Source: Oncomelania hupensis
Taxonomy: Eukaryota > Mollusca > Gastropoda > Littorinimorpha > Pomatiopsidae
Assembly: GCA_036898135.1 (NCBI GenBank)
Contig: CM072519.1
Span: forward strand, 36,454,952-36,518,951
Direction of reading: 5' to 3'
Length of the DNA stretch: 64,000 nucleotides
Under the pieces are notes generated by a model. It was given only the letters and a program-made list of their open reading frames with translations. It made no database searches and was not told the DNA's origin. This document shows, one piece after another, positions 33,249 to 46,668 of this stretch. A program made the position numbers and the translations under genes. Positions within the stretch are counted from its first letter, which is position 1, and each line of letters begins with the position of its first letter.

Positions 33249-33621
33249 GAGGGAGAGACAGAGACACGCACGCACGCACCCTCACACACACACAGAATAG
33301 AAAAGAGAGGGAGGGAGGGGATCAATAATTTTATCTTTGAATTGTTCAAAGCTCTTTGGTCACGTGCGTTGTTGTAAAACAGTTTGTTTTTTGTTGACTT
33401 TGTTGTTGGAAAAAGTCAACAACAACAACAACAAGAAACAGGAGACACAGAAGGTTTGTGTACAACACAAGTGATAAAGGTGGCTCGCCTAAAGAGATGT
33501 GACTGGAGTTTATATATCTTACCATCCTACAAAAACATCTTGGATACAATCCTTATTAGTTGATGTCCTCCATGGAATAAGGGAATGATAGAATAGATCT
33601 ATCTCCCCATCACTGCTGCAT

Positions 33622-33849
33622 TTCAATAATGGTACAGGACGAAGTCAATATAAAAAACTCAAAAAATAAAAATTCGATTTTCTTTCCGTCTTCTAATAGC
33701 GATCTCCCTGCCTTTACACCACCTGTTTGAGTGATGGATGTGTATTTGGTGTGTGTGAGGGTGGATGAGACAGGTGAGTGTGTATGTTGGTATAGATCGC
33801 CGCGCTTTGAGCCTGATTGATTTGGGGAAAGGCGCGTTTATAGCATCCT

Positions 33850-33851
<2 letters not shown>
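33622..33851 (+). mobile_element. SINE C, 5'-truncated copy
   Basis: Plus strand from ATAATGGTACAGGACGAAGT through AATAGCGATCTCCCTGCCTT, ACACCACCTGTTTGAGTGAT and GATCGCCGCGCTTTGAGCC to GCGCGTTTATAGCATCCTG and the ATT tail. Confidence 0.85.

Positions 33852-33938
<87 letters not shown>
33852..33938. repeat. (ATT)n tail array
   Basis: About 29 ATT units continuing directly from the SINE C 3' end. Confidence 0.95.
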
Positions 33939-33941
33939 TAA

Positions 33942-34370
33942 GGATGTGTGCCATTGATACAGATGGCCATTTTTGGATGTGTGCCATAGATACAGATGGC
34001 CATTTTTGGATGTGTGCCATAGATACAGATGGCCATTTGTGGATGTGTGCCATAGATACATATGGCCATTTGTGGATGGGTGCCATAGATACAGATGGCC
34101 ATTTGTGGATGGGTGCCATAGATACAGATGGCCATTTGTGGATGTGTGCCATAGATACAGATGGCCATTTGTGGATGTGTGCCATAGATACAGATGGCCA
34201 TTTGTGGATGGGTGCCATAGATACAGATGGCCATTTGTGGATTTGTGCCATAGATACAGATGGCCATTTGTGGATGTGTGCCATAGATACAGATGGCCAT
34301 TTGTGGATGTGTGCCATGGATGCAGATGGCCATTTGTGGATGTGTGCCATAGATACAGATGGCCATGTCG
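33942..34370. repeat. 33-bp minisatellite, 13 units
   Basis: Thirteen 33-bp units with the core GTGTGCCATAGATACAGATG and GCCATTTGT. Variants include GATGGGTGCC (units 4, 5 and 8) and GATTTGTGCC (unit 9). Because the unit is a multiple of three and lacks stops, frames are open on both strands (an 11-residue repeat such as VDVCHRYRWPF). Openness in several frames argues against a gene. Confidence 0.95.
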
Positions 34371-35335
34371 CGCGCTGTGTTCAAACACAAACAGGGGAGA
34401 GATTGTTTATTTTCCCATTGCCTTTACTGTGTTCCTCAAAGAGGATTTTCAACCCTCTTGGCTTGGTCACCTCGACCTTAACTTTTTAAACCCAGTATCA
34501 CATCTCCAGCGTCTCCTCTGCTAGGGTTAGACTAGAAATAATTATTTTTTTACAGAGTGCCTGAGCCGGCTGATGCACACATTGACTAAATAGGACGTAT
34601 GTTTCATACGCTCAGCTAGGCTGAGTGGAGCACTCCCTCCTTCTATCTGTGTCTGTCTGTACCTCTCCCTCCACCCCTTTCTCTCTCCTCCTCTTCCCCC
34701 TCCTCCTCATCCTTCTTCTTCTTCTTCTTCTTCTTCTTCTCAGTTTGCTTGGGTATGGATGTCACAATGGGGTGTGTGAGAAAACACAAATTGTCCTTTC
34801 ATCTTTTCCGATCAGCCCGGGGCTGGCTGGGGTTCAGAGGGCATGGATGGATCAAGGCAATTAAATACAGCAAGCATCCGCAAGTACCCAGAGTGTCAGA
34901 GAGTAATCTTACGGGGTTTTGTCCTTTGATTTTGGAGGATTGTCTCAGCATTCTCTGAAACTCTGTAGTGCATCCGTAGCCCCGGTAGCACTATAGTAGT
35001 ATAATACTGCAGCAGCAACAGGAGTAAAAGACATGGACTGGTGAAGGAGGGTAGAGGGAAGGGGGAGAGAAGTCATTTCCGCTATGAGAGTAGTGTTTTA
35101 GTCTGAAGATTTTGCATGGAAAGTATGAAGTGTGCCCTTTAGAAAAAGTATTAATATTATTCGTCGTTTAATTTGTATAAATAATTGCAAACAATATTCT
35201 ATATAAGTTCCGGCTGTTTCGATGTATTGTTGTTAGTCCTGACTGCCTTTAACTTGTTTTTCTTTTTCTGGTGTTACGTTGTTGTTGTTGTTGTTCTGTT
35301 CTGGTTCTTTTTTTCACCTCTTGTTATTGTTGTGT
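34371..35335. other. No gene seen
   Basis: Mixed composition, with pyrimidine-rich tract and (TTC)n at about 34620-34741. Nothing recognised. Confidence 0.5.
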
Positions 35336-35493
35336 TTATGTTCTGCTTGGACACCGTGTTCTTGTTCTGCTTGCACACCTTGTTCTTGTACTACTTACTT
35401 GCACATCTTGTTCTTGTTCTGATTGCACACCTTGTTCTTGTTCTGCTTGCACACCTTGTTCTTGTACTACTTGCACACCTTGTTCTTGTTCTT
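35336..35493. repeat. 24-bp minisatellite
   Basis: About six units of GTTCTTGTTCTGCTTGCACA plus CCTT, one carrying a 4-bp insertion (35382-35409). Confidence 0.9.
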
Positions 35494-35689
35494 AGTCTTC
35501 TCGACATCGTCTTGATCTACCAGCTGCATTCTCGATATGATAAAGTTCTATAGGTTTTATCTGATTCATTATTATACGTTCATTTTTGTTTTATTTTTAC
35601 CTGAGTGAAGTGTTCTGTATCTTTTATCTGCAGTATTACTTTTATTTATGTGGTATTATAGTAGTGTTTTGCGTTTTTGTGCATTGTGT

Positions 35690-35768
35690 GCCATGATGTT
35701 TTATGCGCTTTGAGTAGATATGTTATCTGATATGTGCACTCTAGAAAATAAATAAATATTATTATTGT
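35690..35768 (+). repeat. Retroposon tail (GCGCTTTGAGTAG type) with ATT run
   Basis: TGCGCTTTGAGTAG followed by GTGCACTCTAGAAAATAAAT and a short ATT run resembles the 3' tails of the SINE A/C type. It abuts repeat E1. Confidence 0.5.
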
Positions 35769-36232
35769 TATGTAGCCGAGCGGTGCATTTGACTCCCGCC
35801 TCTCGGCCACGCCCTTGAATACACGGCCCGACCTGAGCTGTTATTTTCATTTATCCCTTGTAAGATGGACATAAGAATATTTGTCCTGTGAGGCTGTGAA
35901 GCATGTTGATAGTTCGTTCGTTCGTGGGTAGATTAACGTCCCCGGACCCATTGAGCGTATAGGGGACACTGGTTTGCGGGCTGCAAGTACCACGACACTC
36001 TCTGCACAGTCACTGCCACTGACTTGCATAAAATGCCTGCTGACAATGTAGTCCTGCTCACCACCAAAAGCAGCTGGTCAGGCAGGGATAACATATGTCG
36101 TGTCGCCTTGTCCTGCATAACCCAATGGCCACTCCAAAGGATTCTGCGCAGCAAGAGCCACCCAAGGCGAGACTAACCAACAAATGGAAGGTAGACAATC
36201 CATCTCTCAAACGTGAATCAGTCGCCTCCCGT
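35769..36232 (-). repeat. Family E, copy E1 (uninterrupted)
   Basis: On the minus strand it runs from about TTGTCTACCTTCCATTTGTT (36200) through GGTTATGCAGGACAAGGCGA and GTGAGCAGGACTACATTGTC to ATGTCCATCTTACAAGGGAT (about 35850-35870), then GGCCGAGAGGCGGGAGTCAA and GCTCGGCTACATA. It aligns to 48920-49917. The end of the unit resembles a tRNA-Leu/Ser-like A-box region (TAGCCGAGCGG) on the opposite strand. It provides the empty site for solo LTR 3. Confidence 0.75.
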
Positions 36233-38219
36233 GTCGCAACAGTTATAATGTTCCCAGCGTTTTAACGTACTTGCTATTTTGAACCAGGTTAACTCGCTTT
36301 ATTCTGTGTTGTAACCGCCTTCTTTTAATTTTGTTTCCCACTTCCCCTTCCTTCATTGCAGTCATATTCGTATATTTGTGTCAGTTGGTGTTCACATTAT
36401 CGATTCCATTAATAACAAAAGCTTTGATGTGAGCGTTAGATTAGCAAAAGTTTTGTTTGATTTTCCAGTGGCTCAGTTAATGTAATTAGGTATTTTGAAT
36501 GAACAACCAACTAACCTTCCTCTTCCTTTTCTACTTGTCTTTCGTCTTAAAATTAAGATTGAGCACTTACCCGCACAGTGTACATTGCCCAAAGGCAATG
36601 GATTAATATCCGTCTTCTCTTCAGAAAATAAAAAATCAACTTTGTCATCCAAACTCTATATTTTCTCACTAAGCACTTCAAGTTAAACTTCTGTTTTATT
36701 TTTGTTCTTATTCATCAAATTTCTGTCCTTCTTTTATTATCTTTTTCTTCTTCTCATTACTTTCTTTTATTTTTAAAATTATTTTTCCTCCTTCTTTTTT
36801 CATTCTTTCCTTTCGTTTGTTCGTTCGTTCGTTCTTTCTTCTCTCTCTTTCTTTCTGTCTTTCTTTCTGTCTTCTAACAATTAGTCTAGCAATTTTCTTT
36901 TTTTATTCTTTGTACCTAATTTATTTAATTAAGCATTATTAGTTTCAATAAATATGTGTAATTTATCTATTTATTTATTTTTGGATAAAAGGGAAGGAGA
37001 ATGGGGGGGGGGTATTATTTATTAATTTGTTTAATTTTGATTGATTATTTTATCATTTTTCTTTTAGTTTGTTTATTGGAAGTGAAGGAGGGGGTAAGGG
37101 CCTAGAGGCCTAACTTCAACTTTCTGTAAGACGAAAAATGACATTTATAAGTACTTCGTTCTTCACAGGTGAAGTTAAAAGTTTTTTTTTTTTTTTTTTT
37201 TTTTTTAATAAGCTTTATTTTGTGTGTTTCTTAATGTCAGCTAATTGTTACAAGGGAATGTATGTTGTTAAAAGTGTATGTGTATGTCAGTATTATGAGG
37301 ATTTCTATAGTTTTATTAATTAATTAATTATTTTGGGAAATATCTATGATGTGCGCATGGTAGATTTTGTAAATAGTTTGTGTTACATCAGTACAACTTA
37401 TGTTAATCTGATGAATAAAAATTGATGCAACAACAACTTTCTGTCTTTCTTTCTCTTCTTCATCTTCTTCTTCTTCCTCTTCTTCTTCTTCTTCTTTATT
37501 GCAACTGGAACAGCTGCAAAATGATGACCATCGCCAGCATTCCTTTTATACTTCGTTTACCTTAAAGTTAATATAAGTTTCTCCCTCTTTTCTTCCTTTT
37601 TCTCCTTCTCTTCCGCCTTCTCTTCATCTTCTTCTTTGTCTTCATCTTCGTCGTCTTCTTCTTTCGTCTTTCTTCTTCTCGCTTCTTCTTCTTGTTCTTG
37701 CGTCTTCTTTCTTCTTGTTCTTTTACTTCTTCTTCATGCTGCATTGTCGTTCAGCCACCTGCAAAAATCATGACCATTCCTTAGCAGCTCGTCACCCAAG
37801 CTCTGGCTTTTCACAGTGCCCACTTCACCCGCGCCAGAAACTCAAGGCGTCAAGTGTTGATGTGTTGATTGTGTGAATGTATGTACAAGCAAAGGTCCTC
37901 ATGGGCTTTCAATAGGGGACTCTAACCGTTCGTAATGGATTTCCAAGGGTAACAAAACAACCAGAGGCGCTCTGGGCAGGCTTGCTCGGACTGCCTCGTT
38001 CCCATGTTGCTGGGTATAGTGTTGCTCAGTGGCGGGTGTCGCAGTTTCGCTCAGTGTCTCATTTTTGTTTCAATGGTGTCTCCTTTTTAGCTCATCGTCT
38101 CGCTGTGTTCACTGCTCAGTGTCTCAAGTAGCTAAGCTATCAGCAGATTTAAAATAAAGAAGTGCCAGTTTTTGAGGGTGGATTATGCAGGCGTAGTTTT
38201 GTACTATTTGCTGCCTACC
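36233..38219. other. No gene seen
   Basis: AT-rich with a run of about 24 T near 37184-37206 and a long CTT/TTC-rich tract (37440-37740). A segment at 37386-37437 (CAGTACAACTTATGTTAATC then GATGAATAAAAATTGATGC) resembles 43296-43366. Confidence 0.5.
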
Positions 38220-40633
38220 TCAAGCAGTGTGTAGTCCTGCTGTGACGGACTTGCAAGGCAGTGTCCAGTCGTCCTGAACCTGATGTCCTGAGAAAGAAGA
38301 GGAGAGCTGCATGCGGACATCAGTGACCACTCGGACCTGTGTCGTCTTTGTGTTGTATCGTCGTGTCCGAGGAAAGCATCGGTAGCCTAAGTACCTGCAG
38401 GCAATCCCTGAGTGGCCATTTTGCTCCGATGCAAGCATATTTGTTTAAACATGTATATATTTTATATTTTTGACTGAAAGGAAATATTAGTGAAGAAAGT
38501 ACGCTTTCGTATGCAAGGCAATAATTTATATTTGAGAATTATTTTTCAGTATTAACGAAGAGAAGTAATTTATGCATGATAAGATTGGATTCTTTGATTG
38601 CATTATAAAGAGAAGTAAAATGTAAATGAAAACGGTTTTGTTAGTAATTAAGAAAAGCTATATAATTTATAAATGGAATTTAATCAATTGTTTTCAATGG
38701 TTGTAAAAGGGAGGTAATTCATAAATAACAAAGTGTTTACAATAAAGGGAAATAATTTGGGAAGTTCGTTCCTTTCAATGATGATAAAGGGAGGTAATTT
38801 ATAAAGGAGCGTGATAGTGGATAGAACGGAGAAGGGTAGTAACGTGCCCTGGGATGCAAAAGAGTATGTGGGTATTTTTCCTATGGTGTTTGATGAATAA
38901 TGCAAGAATCTACTCTTGTGAATGTCTTAGTGTACTGGTATTGGCATCTCCACCTTGGAGTGTGACGTGACTGGGCTTTGACCGGAACCACCGGGAGCCT
39001 ATGAACAACTTGGCGTTTTACTGACCTGAGGGAACCACGCTAGTCGCTGACTGCCATCCAGCGAGACTTTAACTTAGAAAGTCCATAAAGAACAAAATTG
39101 TTTATTAATCCCTCTTAAAATTGCTCAAGAAAATGGACTTTAAAGAATGTAAGGTGACAGTTGTATAAAGCCAGTTGTATAGATTGATAAGATAAAATAA
39201 GACAACTGTAGTATCCTTTTTCAAGAAATTATATATACTTAGTTGGAGTGGCATTTTCTGTTGTCAAGTATCTTGTCTAATTTGAAGCCACTAAGAAATA
39301 TTATTATTATTGTGTAAAATATTATTAAACCTTGTGTGTAATTAATATTTGTACAAATTAGTTCAATATTTACTATTCTACAGCCACTTGTGATCTTATT
39401 TAGGCTGCAACTAGGAAGACTCGAAAGAGAAACTATTACCTCAATTAGTTCTTATTATTGTTTGTTTATTGGTTTTGTTTTCATTGTTGTTAATTGTGAT
39501 TGTGGGTACTGGTTGGTTAATTAGTGATATAGATTGGTCTATTTGTGTGAATAAAATTGTTGTAGTGGTACCCTCTGGTGTTTTATGAGTTAGATTATAT
39601 GGGGTGGTTGTTTCTCGTGTGGTTAGCACACACTGCTGGTGTACTCACTATAAGGCAGTGGATGTGACATATAATGATAAGCATTCTACTTGTTTATTAT
39701 TTCTTTCTTTAAATTTACAATCACTGTGTCAAGCAAGCCAGGGTGCCAATTGGGAACGCTTTTTTAGTACAAGCACGGCAGTTCCTGTGCAGCGCAAACA
39801 GAACACAATTTTAGTGGTGAGATAATTTGTTTCCTATTAGACCACCTTTCACCCAGGGTACTTTACCATGAACCCGACACAGTGTTAAGGTTTCACTGGA
39901 ATGGCCAAACACGGCATTTGCGCCTTGAGGGACACGACTTCCGTACAGAATAAAGCTTCCCATTTGTTAAAAATCATGAATGGTGCTTTAGGCACAGAGT
40001 TCTGTCCACTGGCGTCGTTTTTATCCTTATTTGCAGTCCATGAGATAAAGAGTCCGTGGAGGTTTTGTTGAGCTGTTTGGGGTTAAAACATTGGCTCGAG
40101 TTAAGGATAATGCTCTTTTCTGGCCTGGTTGTTTTGCGACAACAACTCAAACCGCCTGCCAGGGAAACAATGCATAAAGGCCCAAGTTCAATTAAACCCA
40201 TTTAAACACGCTGTCCGACAACAAGCATGCAGGTGTTGTAGTGGACAGCACGGACAGTAGTTAAGCAGATGCACTTTGATGCAAAAAAAAGGCGTACTGT
40301 TCAGCTGAAGCATGTCCGATTGTTGTGTCAATAATATTAAAGGAACAAACGAATTAATGAATTTGTGAATGATTCAATGAAGGAATGGGTGGAAATATGA
40401 ACGAATTAATGAACTCAATGCTGTATAGACTATTTGTGTCTATACTTCTTTTTATGTTGGAAGTACATTTGTAAATTTTATTTGTGAGAGTTGCTGACTG
40501 ATTGATTGCATGGAAGCTTGCTTATGTATGGTCTAGTGCGCGTAGTGTGGAGTGTTTATGGAAGCGAAAGTTTACGTTATTTTTGACTGCACTGGAATGT
40601 TACATTTAGTATTTATGTGCCATAAATAAATTA
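38220..40633. other. No gene seen
   Basis: Mostly AT-rich. The motif AAAGGGAGGTAATT recurs near 38706 and 38785. Short frames at 38220-38438 and 39974-40201 are not recognised. Confidence 0.5.
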
Positions 40634-40672
40634 TGTGGACCTAAAGCAATAATCATGTAATGTAATGTAATG
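40634..40672 (+). mobile_element. Family D 3'-end fragment D5
   Basis: TGGACCTAAAGCAATAATCA followed by (TGTAA)n, identical to the terminal part of D4 and D8. No target duplication evident. Confidence 0.75.
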
Positions 40673-40920
40673 TGTATGTGTGCATGCTTGATAGGTATTT
40701 TATTAGCTGGTAAACGTGTGTTTGCATGTATGTTTTGTGAATGTTACTTCCACATCGCAACATATTCCATGTGCATGTTTTATGTGAATTTGGCCAATAA
40801 ATTTCGTTGAATCGTTGAATAATAATGCACTTATTTTATTGTATTTTTTCATGTATTATAATCTTTGTTTGTGTTCATTGGAAATTGCCACGCCACACAC
40901 TCAATTTCCTTGTAATGTAT

Positions 40921-41836
40921 GGGTTACGTCGGTCTCGACTTACGTTGTTTCGTGGTTACGACGCTCCTCCCCATAAAAAAATATAATAAATAATATTACG
41001 CGTCATTCCGTCTTACGCGGTTTAGCGTCGTAAGCGACGTAAACAAACGGGAGCTAGTTTAATTCATGTGGTAAGGAATTGTTTTTTCTTCTTTTTAATA
41101 CTTTTTAAAATGTCATTAACAGTTACAGTACAGTATATAGCACTGTACGTACAGTACAGGTATTTTTCTTTATGTTCCGAATTACGATGAAATCGGGTTA
41201 CGACGCGTCCAAAGAACGGATACCCCCGTTAGGGTGCCGGGGGTTTCAGTATAAATAGTATCCCCACTTTCTGGAAATTTAGTGCTTTAAATTCCCACTG
41301 TCGCTGTCTTTATCATTTGCTCTTTCTCATTCCTGCTCTTTTCTATCAATCTGCTATACTATCGTCTTCTTCGCTAGACCAGTCTCCTACCTTTTTTCTT
41401 GAAAACTCTTCCGGGACAAGACTCATTGTTTGTGTATGAGGTCTGTTGGATCAGCTTGGGAATATTGGACGCTTTCTGCCAGGTGGTCACTAGGGCTTCC
41501 TATGATGTTATTATTTAGCAATGTAGGCATTTTATATGTATGTGTTTTGTTGATAATTTATAATGATGTTTGTATTCTATTTTGTTTTTGTAAACGGGGG
41601 TTCCATAAGTTGAGGTGAAGCCTCAGCCGTCCCCTGCGTGAGATGTCTTTATTGTAAAGTGACTGGCTGGTGGAGAGCTTTAGGTTTTACCACTAGGGTT
41701 GTTTCAGCAGATCTTTTATGCGGATCGGGGGTTGTCCGGTCCTGATTTGGCTCCTAAGAGTCCGCTGGACCTAAAGCAATAATAATGTAATGTATTGTAA
41801 ACGAACGAATCAACGTCGTAACCCGAGGACCCCCTG
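40921..41836. mobile_element. Pogo/Tigger-like DNA element, left-truncated, containing D6
   Basis: The right end, read inward on the minus strand, is CAGGGGGTCCTCGGGTTACG, followed outside by TA. The left side reads GGGTTACGTCGGTCTCGACT, matching the inner part of the same terminal repeat, but the outermost bases are replaced by unrelated sequence. CAGG-x-x-x-x-CCTCG-x-x-TTACG termini at TA resemble pogo/Tigger elements. A family D copy occupies about 41218-41800. Confidence 0.5.
41218..41800 (+). mobile_element. Family D retroposon, copy D6 (module a)
   Basis: From CCCCGTTAGGGTGCCGGGGG and CAGTATAAATAGTATCCCC to CTGGACCTAAAGCAATAATA and an AATGT-type tail. It lies inside the pogo-like element. 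Confidence 0.85.
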
Positions 41837-42221
41837 TATCTTGAATCCTGTGAAATGTATGTTATTCCTCAGTTGGCTTGTAAGTGCTGACAAAGCGCTT
41901 TTTCGAAATACATGTATAGCGAATCTTTTATTCTGGAGTGTTTTATCTCGTCCAACCTTGTCTAACTGACATTAATTTCATAACGTGCATTAAAAAAACG
42001 TGTCCAAACAAACAAACAAATAAGCAATATACGTAACAGTGTAGCAAAAATAAATACGAGTATTTCACGGTTGTTGCGTGTTTGCATCCGTGTATATCCG
42101 TAGTAAATGAACGCGCTGTCTGAAAGATTCTCCTGCGTTGCTTAACAGATTATTAAGGGAAGAGAGACCCTTATATTGGGGGTTTTACCCCACCCCCCAC
42201 CCCCCACCCCTCCGCCCTCCT
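41837..42221. other. No gene seen
   Basis: AT-rich, ending in a C-rich tract (about 42187-42222) next to D7. Confidence 0.5.
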
Positions 42222-42785
42222 AGGGGTGCCAGGGTTTTCTGTATAAATAGTAGCACCACTTTGTGAAATGTTAGTGCTTTAAATTACCACCGTTTCTGTC
42301 AATTTTATTTGTTCTTTCTCATTCATAATCTGTTCTATCAATCTACTATTTTCTTCACTAGACCAGTTACCTACCTTTTTTCTTGAAAACTCTACCAAAA
42401 CTTCTCATTTGTTTATGGGATCTGTTGGGTCAGCTTGGGGATATTGGACGCTTTCTGCCAAATGGTCACTAGGTCTTTCTATGGTATTATTATTTATCAA
42501 TGTATGCATTTTATGTGTTTTGTTAATATTTTATAATGATGTTTATATTCTATTTTGTTTTTGTAAACGGGGGTTCGATAAATTAGAGTACAGCCTCAGC
42601 GTCCCCTACATGGGATGCCTTTATTGTAAAGTGACCGGCTGGTGGAGTGCCTTCAGTGTTACCATTAGGGTTGTTTAAACAGATCTTTTATACGGATCAA
42701 GGGAGAGCCCTCTTTCAACCAAGTTGTGGTCCTGATTCGGCTCTTTGAAGTCCGCTTGACCCTATAAACAATGACTAACTAACTA
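42222..42785 (+). mobile_element. Family D retroposon, copy D7 (module b)
   Basis: From GGGTGCCAGGGTTTTCTGTA and TAAATAGTAGC to CAACCAAGTTGTGGTCCTG and CAATGACTAACTAACTAA. An open frame at 42409-42678 is partly shared with D3 and D6 but broken in D2, so it is not treated as a gene. Confidence 0.85.
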
Positions 42786-43051
42786 ATTGGGCCTGTGCAG
42801 ACATAGATCTAAGAGGACAAACCAGTAACAGATATCGCCGGTGTAACGTGCCGGAAAGCGTCCTTGGCCCAATTTAACTCCCGGGAGTAAAACCACCGGT
42901 TAGCGCGCGAGTATTATGCTGGCGGTCTTTCCTACTACAATAATAAATTTCCTGGGAGCAGCGTAAACAGTCGAAACAGCAGCAGAACTGTGTATTTATC
43001 GTTTCAGTTTTAAACGTTTTTATGCTTGAGTGTTTTCGTGTTGGGTAAGCT

Positions 43052-43052
43052 A

Positions 43053-43092
<40 letters not shown>

Positions 43093-43279
43093 GCTGTTGT
43101 TGTTGTTGTTGTTGTTGTTCTTCTTCTTCTTCTTCTTCTTCTTCTTCTTCTTCTTCTTCTTCTTCTTCTTCTTCTTCTTCTTCTTCTTCTCCTTCTTCTT
43201 CTTCTTCTTCTTCTTCTTCTTCTTCTTCTTCTTCTTCTTCTTCTTCTTCTTCTTCTTCTTCTTCTTCTTCTTCTTCTTC
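43052..43279. repeat. (TTG)n then (TTC)n compound array
   Basis: About 22 TTG units (43052-43118) and about 53 TTC units (43119-43279). Confidence 0.95.
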
Positions 43280-43765
43280 ATTTCTTCTTCTATAATCAGT
43301 ACTACTTATGTTCATCTCATGAATAAAATTGATTCAGCAGCACAAGCAATAACACAACAACAACTTCTTCGACGGAAGAGGGGAAATAGCTAATCTGCGC
43401 AAAGAACTTTCAACAGTAGTAAGGAACTTTCTACCACCTCGCAGAGGAGATTAGGAGCCATAGATTGTTTCACTTATTTTAGCCCTAGCTGGGTGACGAT
43501 GCTAAGAGGGCGCTTCTTTCCAGCGTTCTGGTTGGTCGAGAACGAAGAGCATACATTTGGGATGAAAGCGTTCCCTTGAGGGCAGATAACTGGCAATCAG
43601 TTTATCTTTCCCCGTCACTCAAAGGCTTCAACATATATCCTTGCACATTCAAGTACTATTTCATAAGTGGCAAGGAATTTGGAAGCTTCCTCTGGAGTTT
43701 ATGTTGGTACAAGTGACCAGTGGATAGCTTTACCATTCGTGCGTGGTCAAGGGGATGATGTTGAC

Positions 43766-43774
43766 GACGACGAC

Positions 43775-43841
<67 letters not shown>
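43766..43841. repeat. (GAT)n microsatellite
   Basis: About 25 GAC/GAT units. Bases 43280-43765 hold no recognised gene. Confidence 0.95.
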
Positions 43842-43975
43842 GTGATGAAAACGATGATGATGATACGCCTTTTCTGGTTTATTGAATCGTCTTATCTGTG
43901 AATGATCAAAAATCCTCAGGACAGTTTAATTTTCAGCTGTAGGCTATTCAGTCTTTTTATCTTTGAAATTATAAA

Positions 43976-44022
43976 ACTTTGCAGTCCGATGGACCCTGTA
44001 AACGTTGAATAACTAATTAAAA
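43976..44022 (+). repeat. Family D module-b terminal fragment
   Basis: CTTTGCAGTCCGATGGACCC followed by TGTAAACGTTGAATAACTAA matches the extreme 3' end of D2, D3 and D7. Confidence 0.55.
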
Positions 44023-44096
44023 TGAAATATCAAATTGCAACTGTCGGGGTGCACCTTTGATGTTTCTAGCAAACTTAAGATTTGTTTGATTTGTTC

Positions 44097-44156
44097 TGGT
44101 CCTGATTTGACTCGGAAGAGTCCGCTGGACCTAAAGCAATAATCATGTAATGTAAT
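44097..44156 (+). mobile_element. Family D 3'-end retrocopy D8 with near-perfect target duplication
   Basis: 60 bp beginning TGGTCCTGATTTGACTCGGA, the same 5' truncation point as D4, ending in (TGTAA)n. Flanked by GTTTGATTTGTT (44084-44095) and GTTTGATTCGTT (44157-44168), 11 of 12 identical. Confidence 0.8.
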
Positions 44157-44168
44157 GTTTGATTCGTT

Positions 44169-45922
<1,754 letters not shown>

Positions 45923-46349
45923 ATATAGATGATAAGTGTGGGCAATGCGTTTTCCCCACGAATAATGTCACCACAATTCTGTCAGACATATTCGCTGCAT
46001 AGAAAGTAGACCATTAGTGCAAGCCAAAGTAGGGCCTATATATATTTATTCACAAAATTGTGATTTGAACACTACAGTAGTGTCCTGATTTTATGGAATA
46101 TTTTGTTTATATGGTTGTATCTTGTATAGGGAATTGTCCCACCACACACCAATTGTAGGCTACTTGTAATTTATGGGGACAATAAATATAGCTTGATTCT
46201 GGAATCGTGAACAATTGTTGGTTTTTTATGTTTGCAGAAGAGTTTAAACGAACATTGGAGAAACATATAGATCTGAACAAACACATGAACACTAAGTCTT
46301 GTTCGATTTCATACACCGTATGGAGTTGAAAGGGACCTTTAGTACTCAC
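45923..46349. other. No gene seen
   Basis: AT-rich. GGGGACAATAAATATAGC near 46174 resembles a LINE 3' terminus. Confidence 0.45.
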
Positions 46350-46472
46350 AATGTAGGTAGCACGTACTGGCAGTCATTCCACGTGTCTGAAGGATTCATG
46401 GCATCACCTGATAAAACTGCCACAAAGGAGTTGGACACTGGACACTGAGGACTGCTGGAATAATTAACGTCA
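46350..46472 (-). CDS. Candidate internal exon (41 codons), weakly metalloprotease-like
   Basis: On the minus strand the segment is preceded by a pyrimidine-containing acceptor (TTTGCTTTCACTTGCAG) and followed by a consensus donor GTGAGTACT. The length, 123 bp, keeps phase, with two bases of a split codon at the end. The translation contains DVNYSSSPQCPVSNSFVAV, then LSGDAMNPSDTWNDCQYVLP. Spacing of the two cysteines around SGD and N-x-C is loosely like the region after the zinc-binding helix in ADAM17-type M12B metalloproteases, but the HExxH motif and disintegrin cysteines would lie on other exons and were not found nearby. The surroundings are repeats, so this could be a lone exon of a long-intron gene, a pseudo-exon or coincidence. 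Function is not asserted. Confidence 0.3.
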
Positions 46473-46587
46473 CTGCAAGTGAAAGCAAATTTATCGGCAA
46501 GGTAATCATTAAGCTGCATGCAGTTGACTGCATGACTCGTTGATTTTCTTTCTTTTTGTTTTTCTGTGTGTGTTTTTTTTCCTTTTT

Positions 46588-46667
<80 letters not shown>

Positions 46668-46668
46668 T
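46588..46668. repeat. (TTTC)n microsatellite
   Basis: About 20 TTTC units. Confidence 0.95.

Noticed and set aside
33942..34370. CRISPR array
   Set aside because: Units are contiguous 33-mers without spacers, and the genome is clearly eukaryotic.
33944..34489. Long open frames across the 33-bp repeat (up to 224 codons) on both strands
   Set aside because: The unit is a multiple of three without stops, so several frames on both strands stay open automatically. There is no start, signal or domain evidence outside the repeat.
42409..42678. 89-codon frame in family D copy D7 with partial counterparts in D3 and D6
   Set aside because: The shared protein stretch reflects shared DNA. D2 has a frame-breaking base loss in the same region and substitutions do not favour silent sites on inspection.
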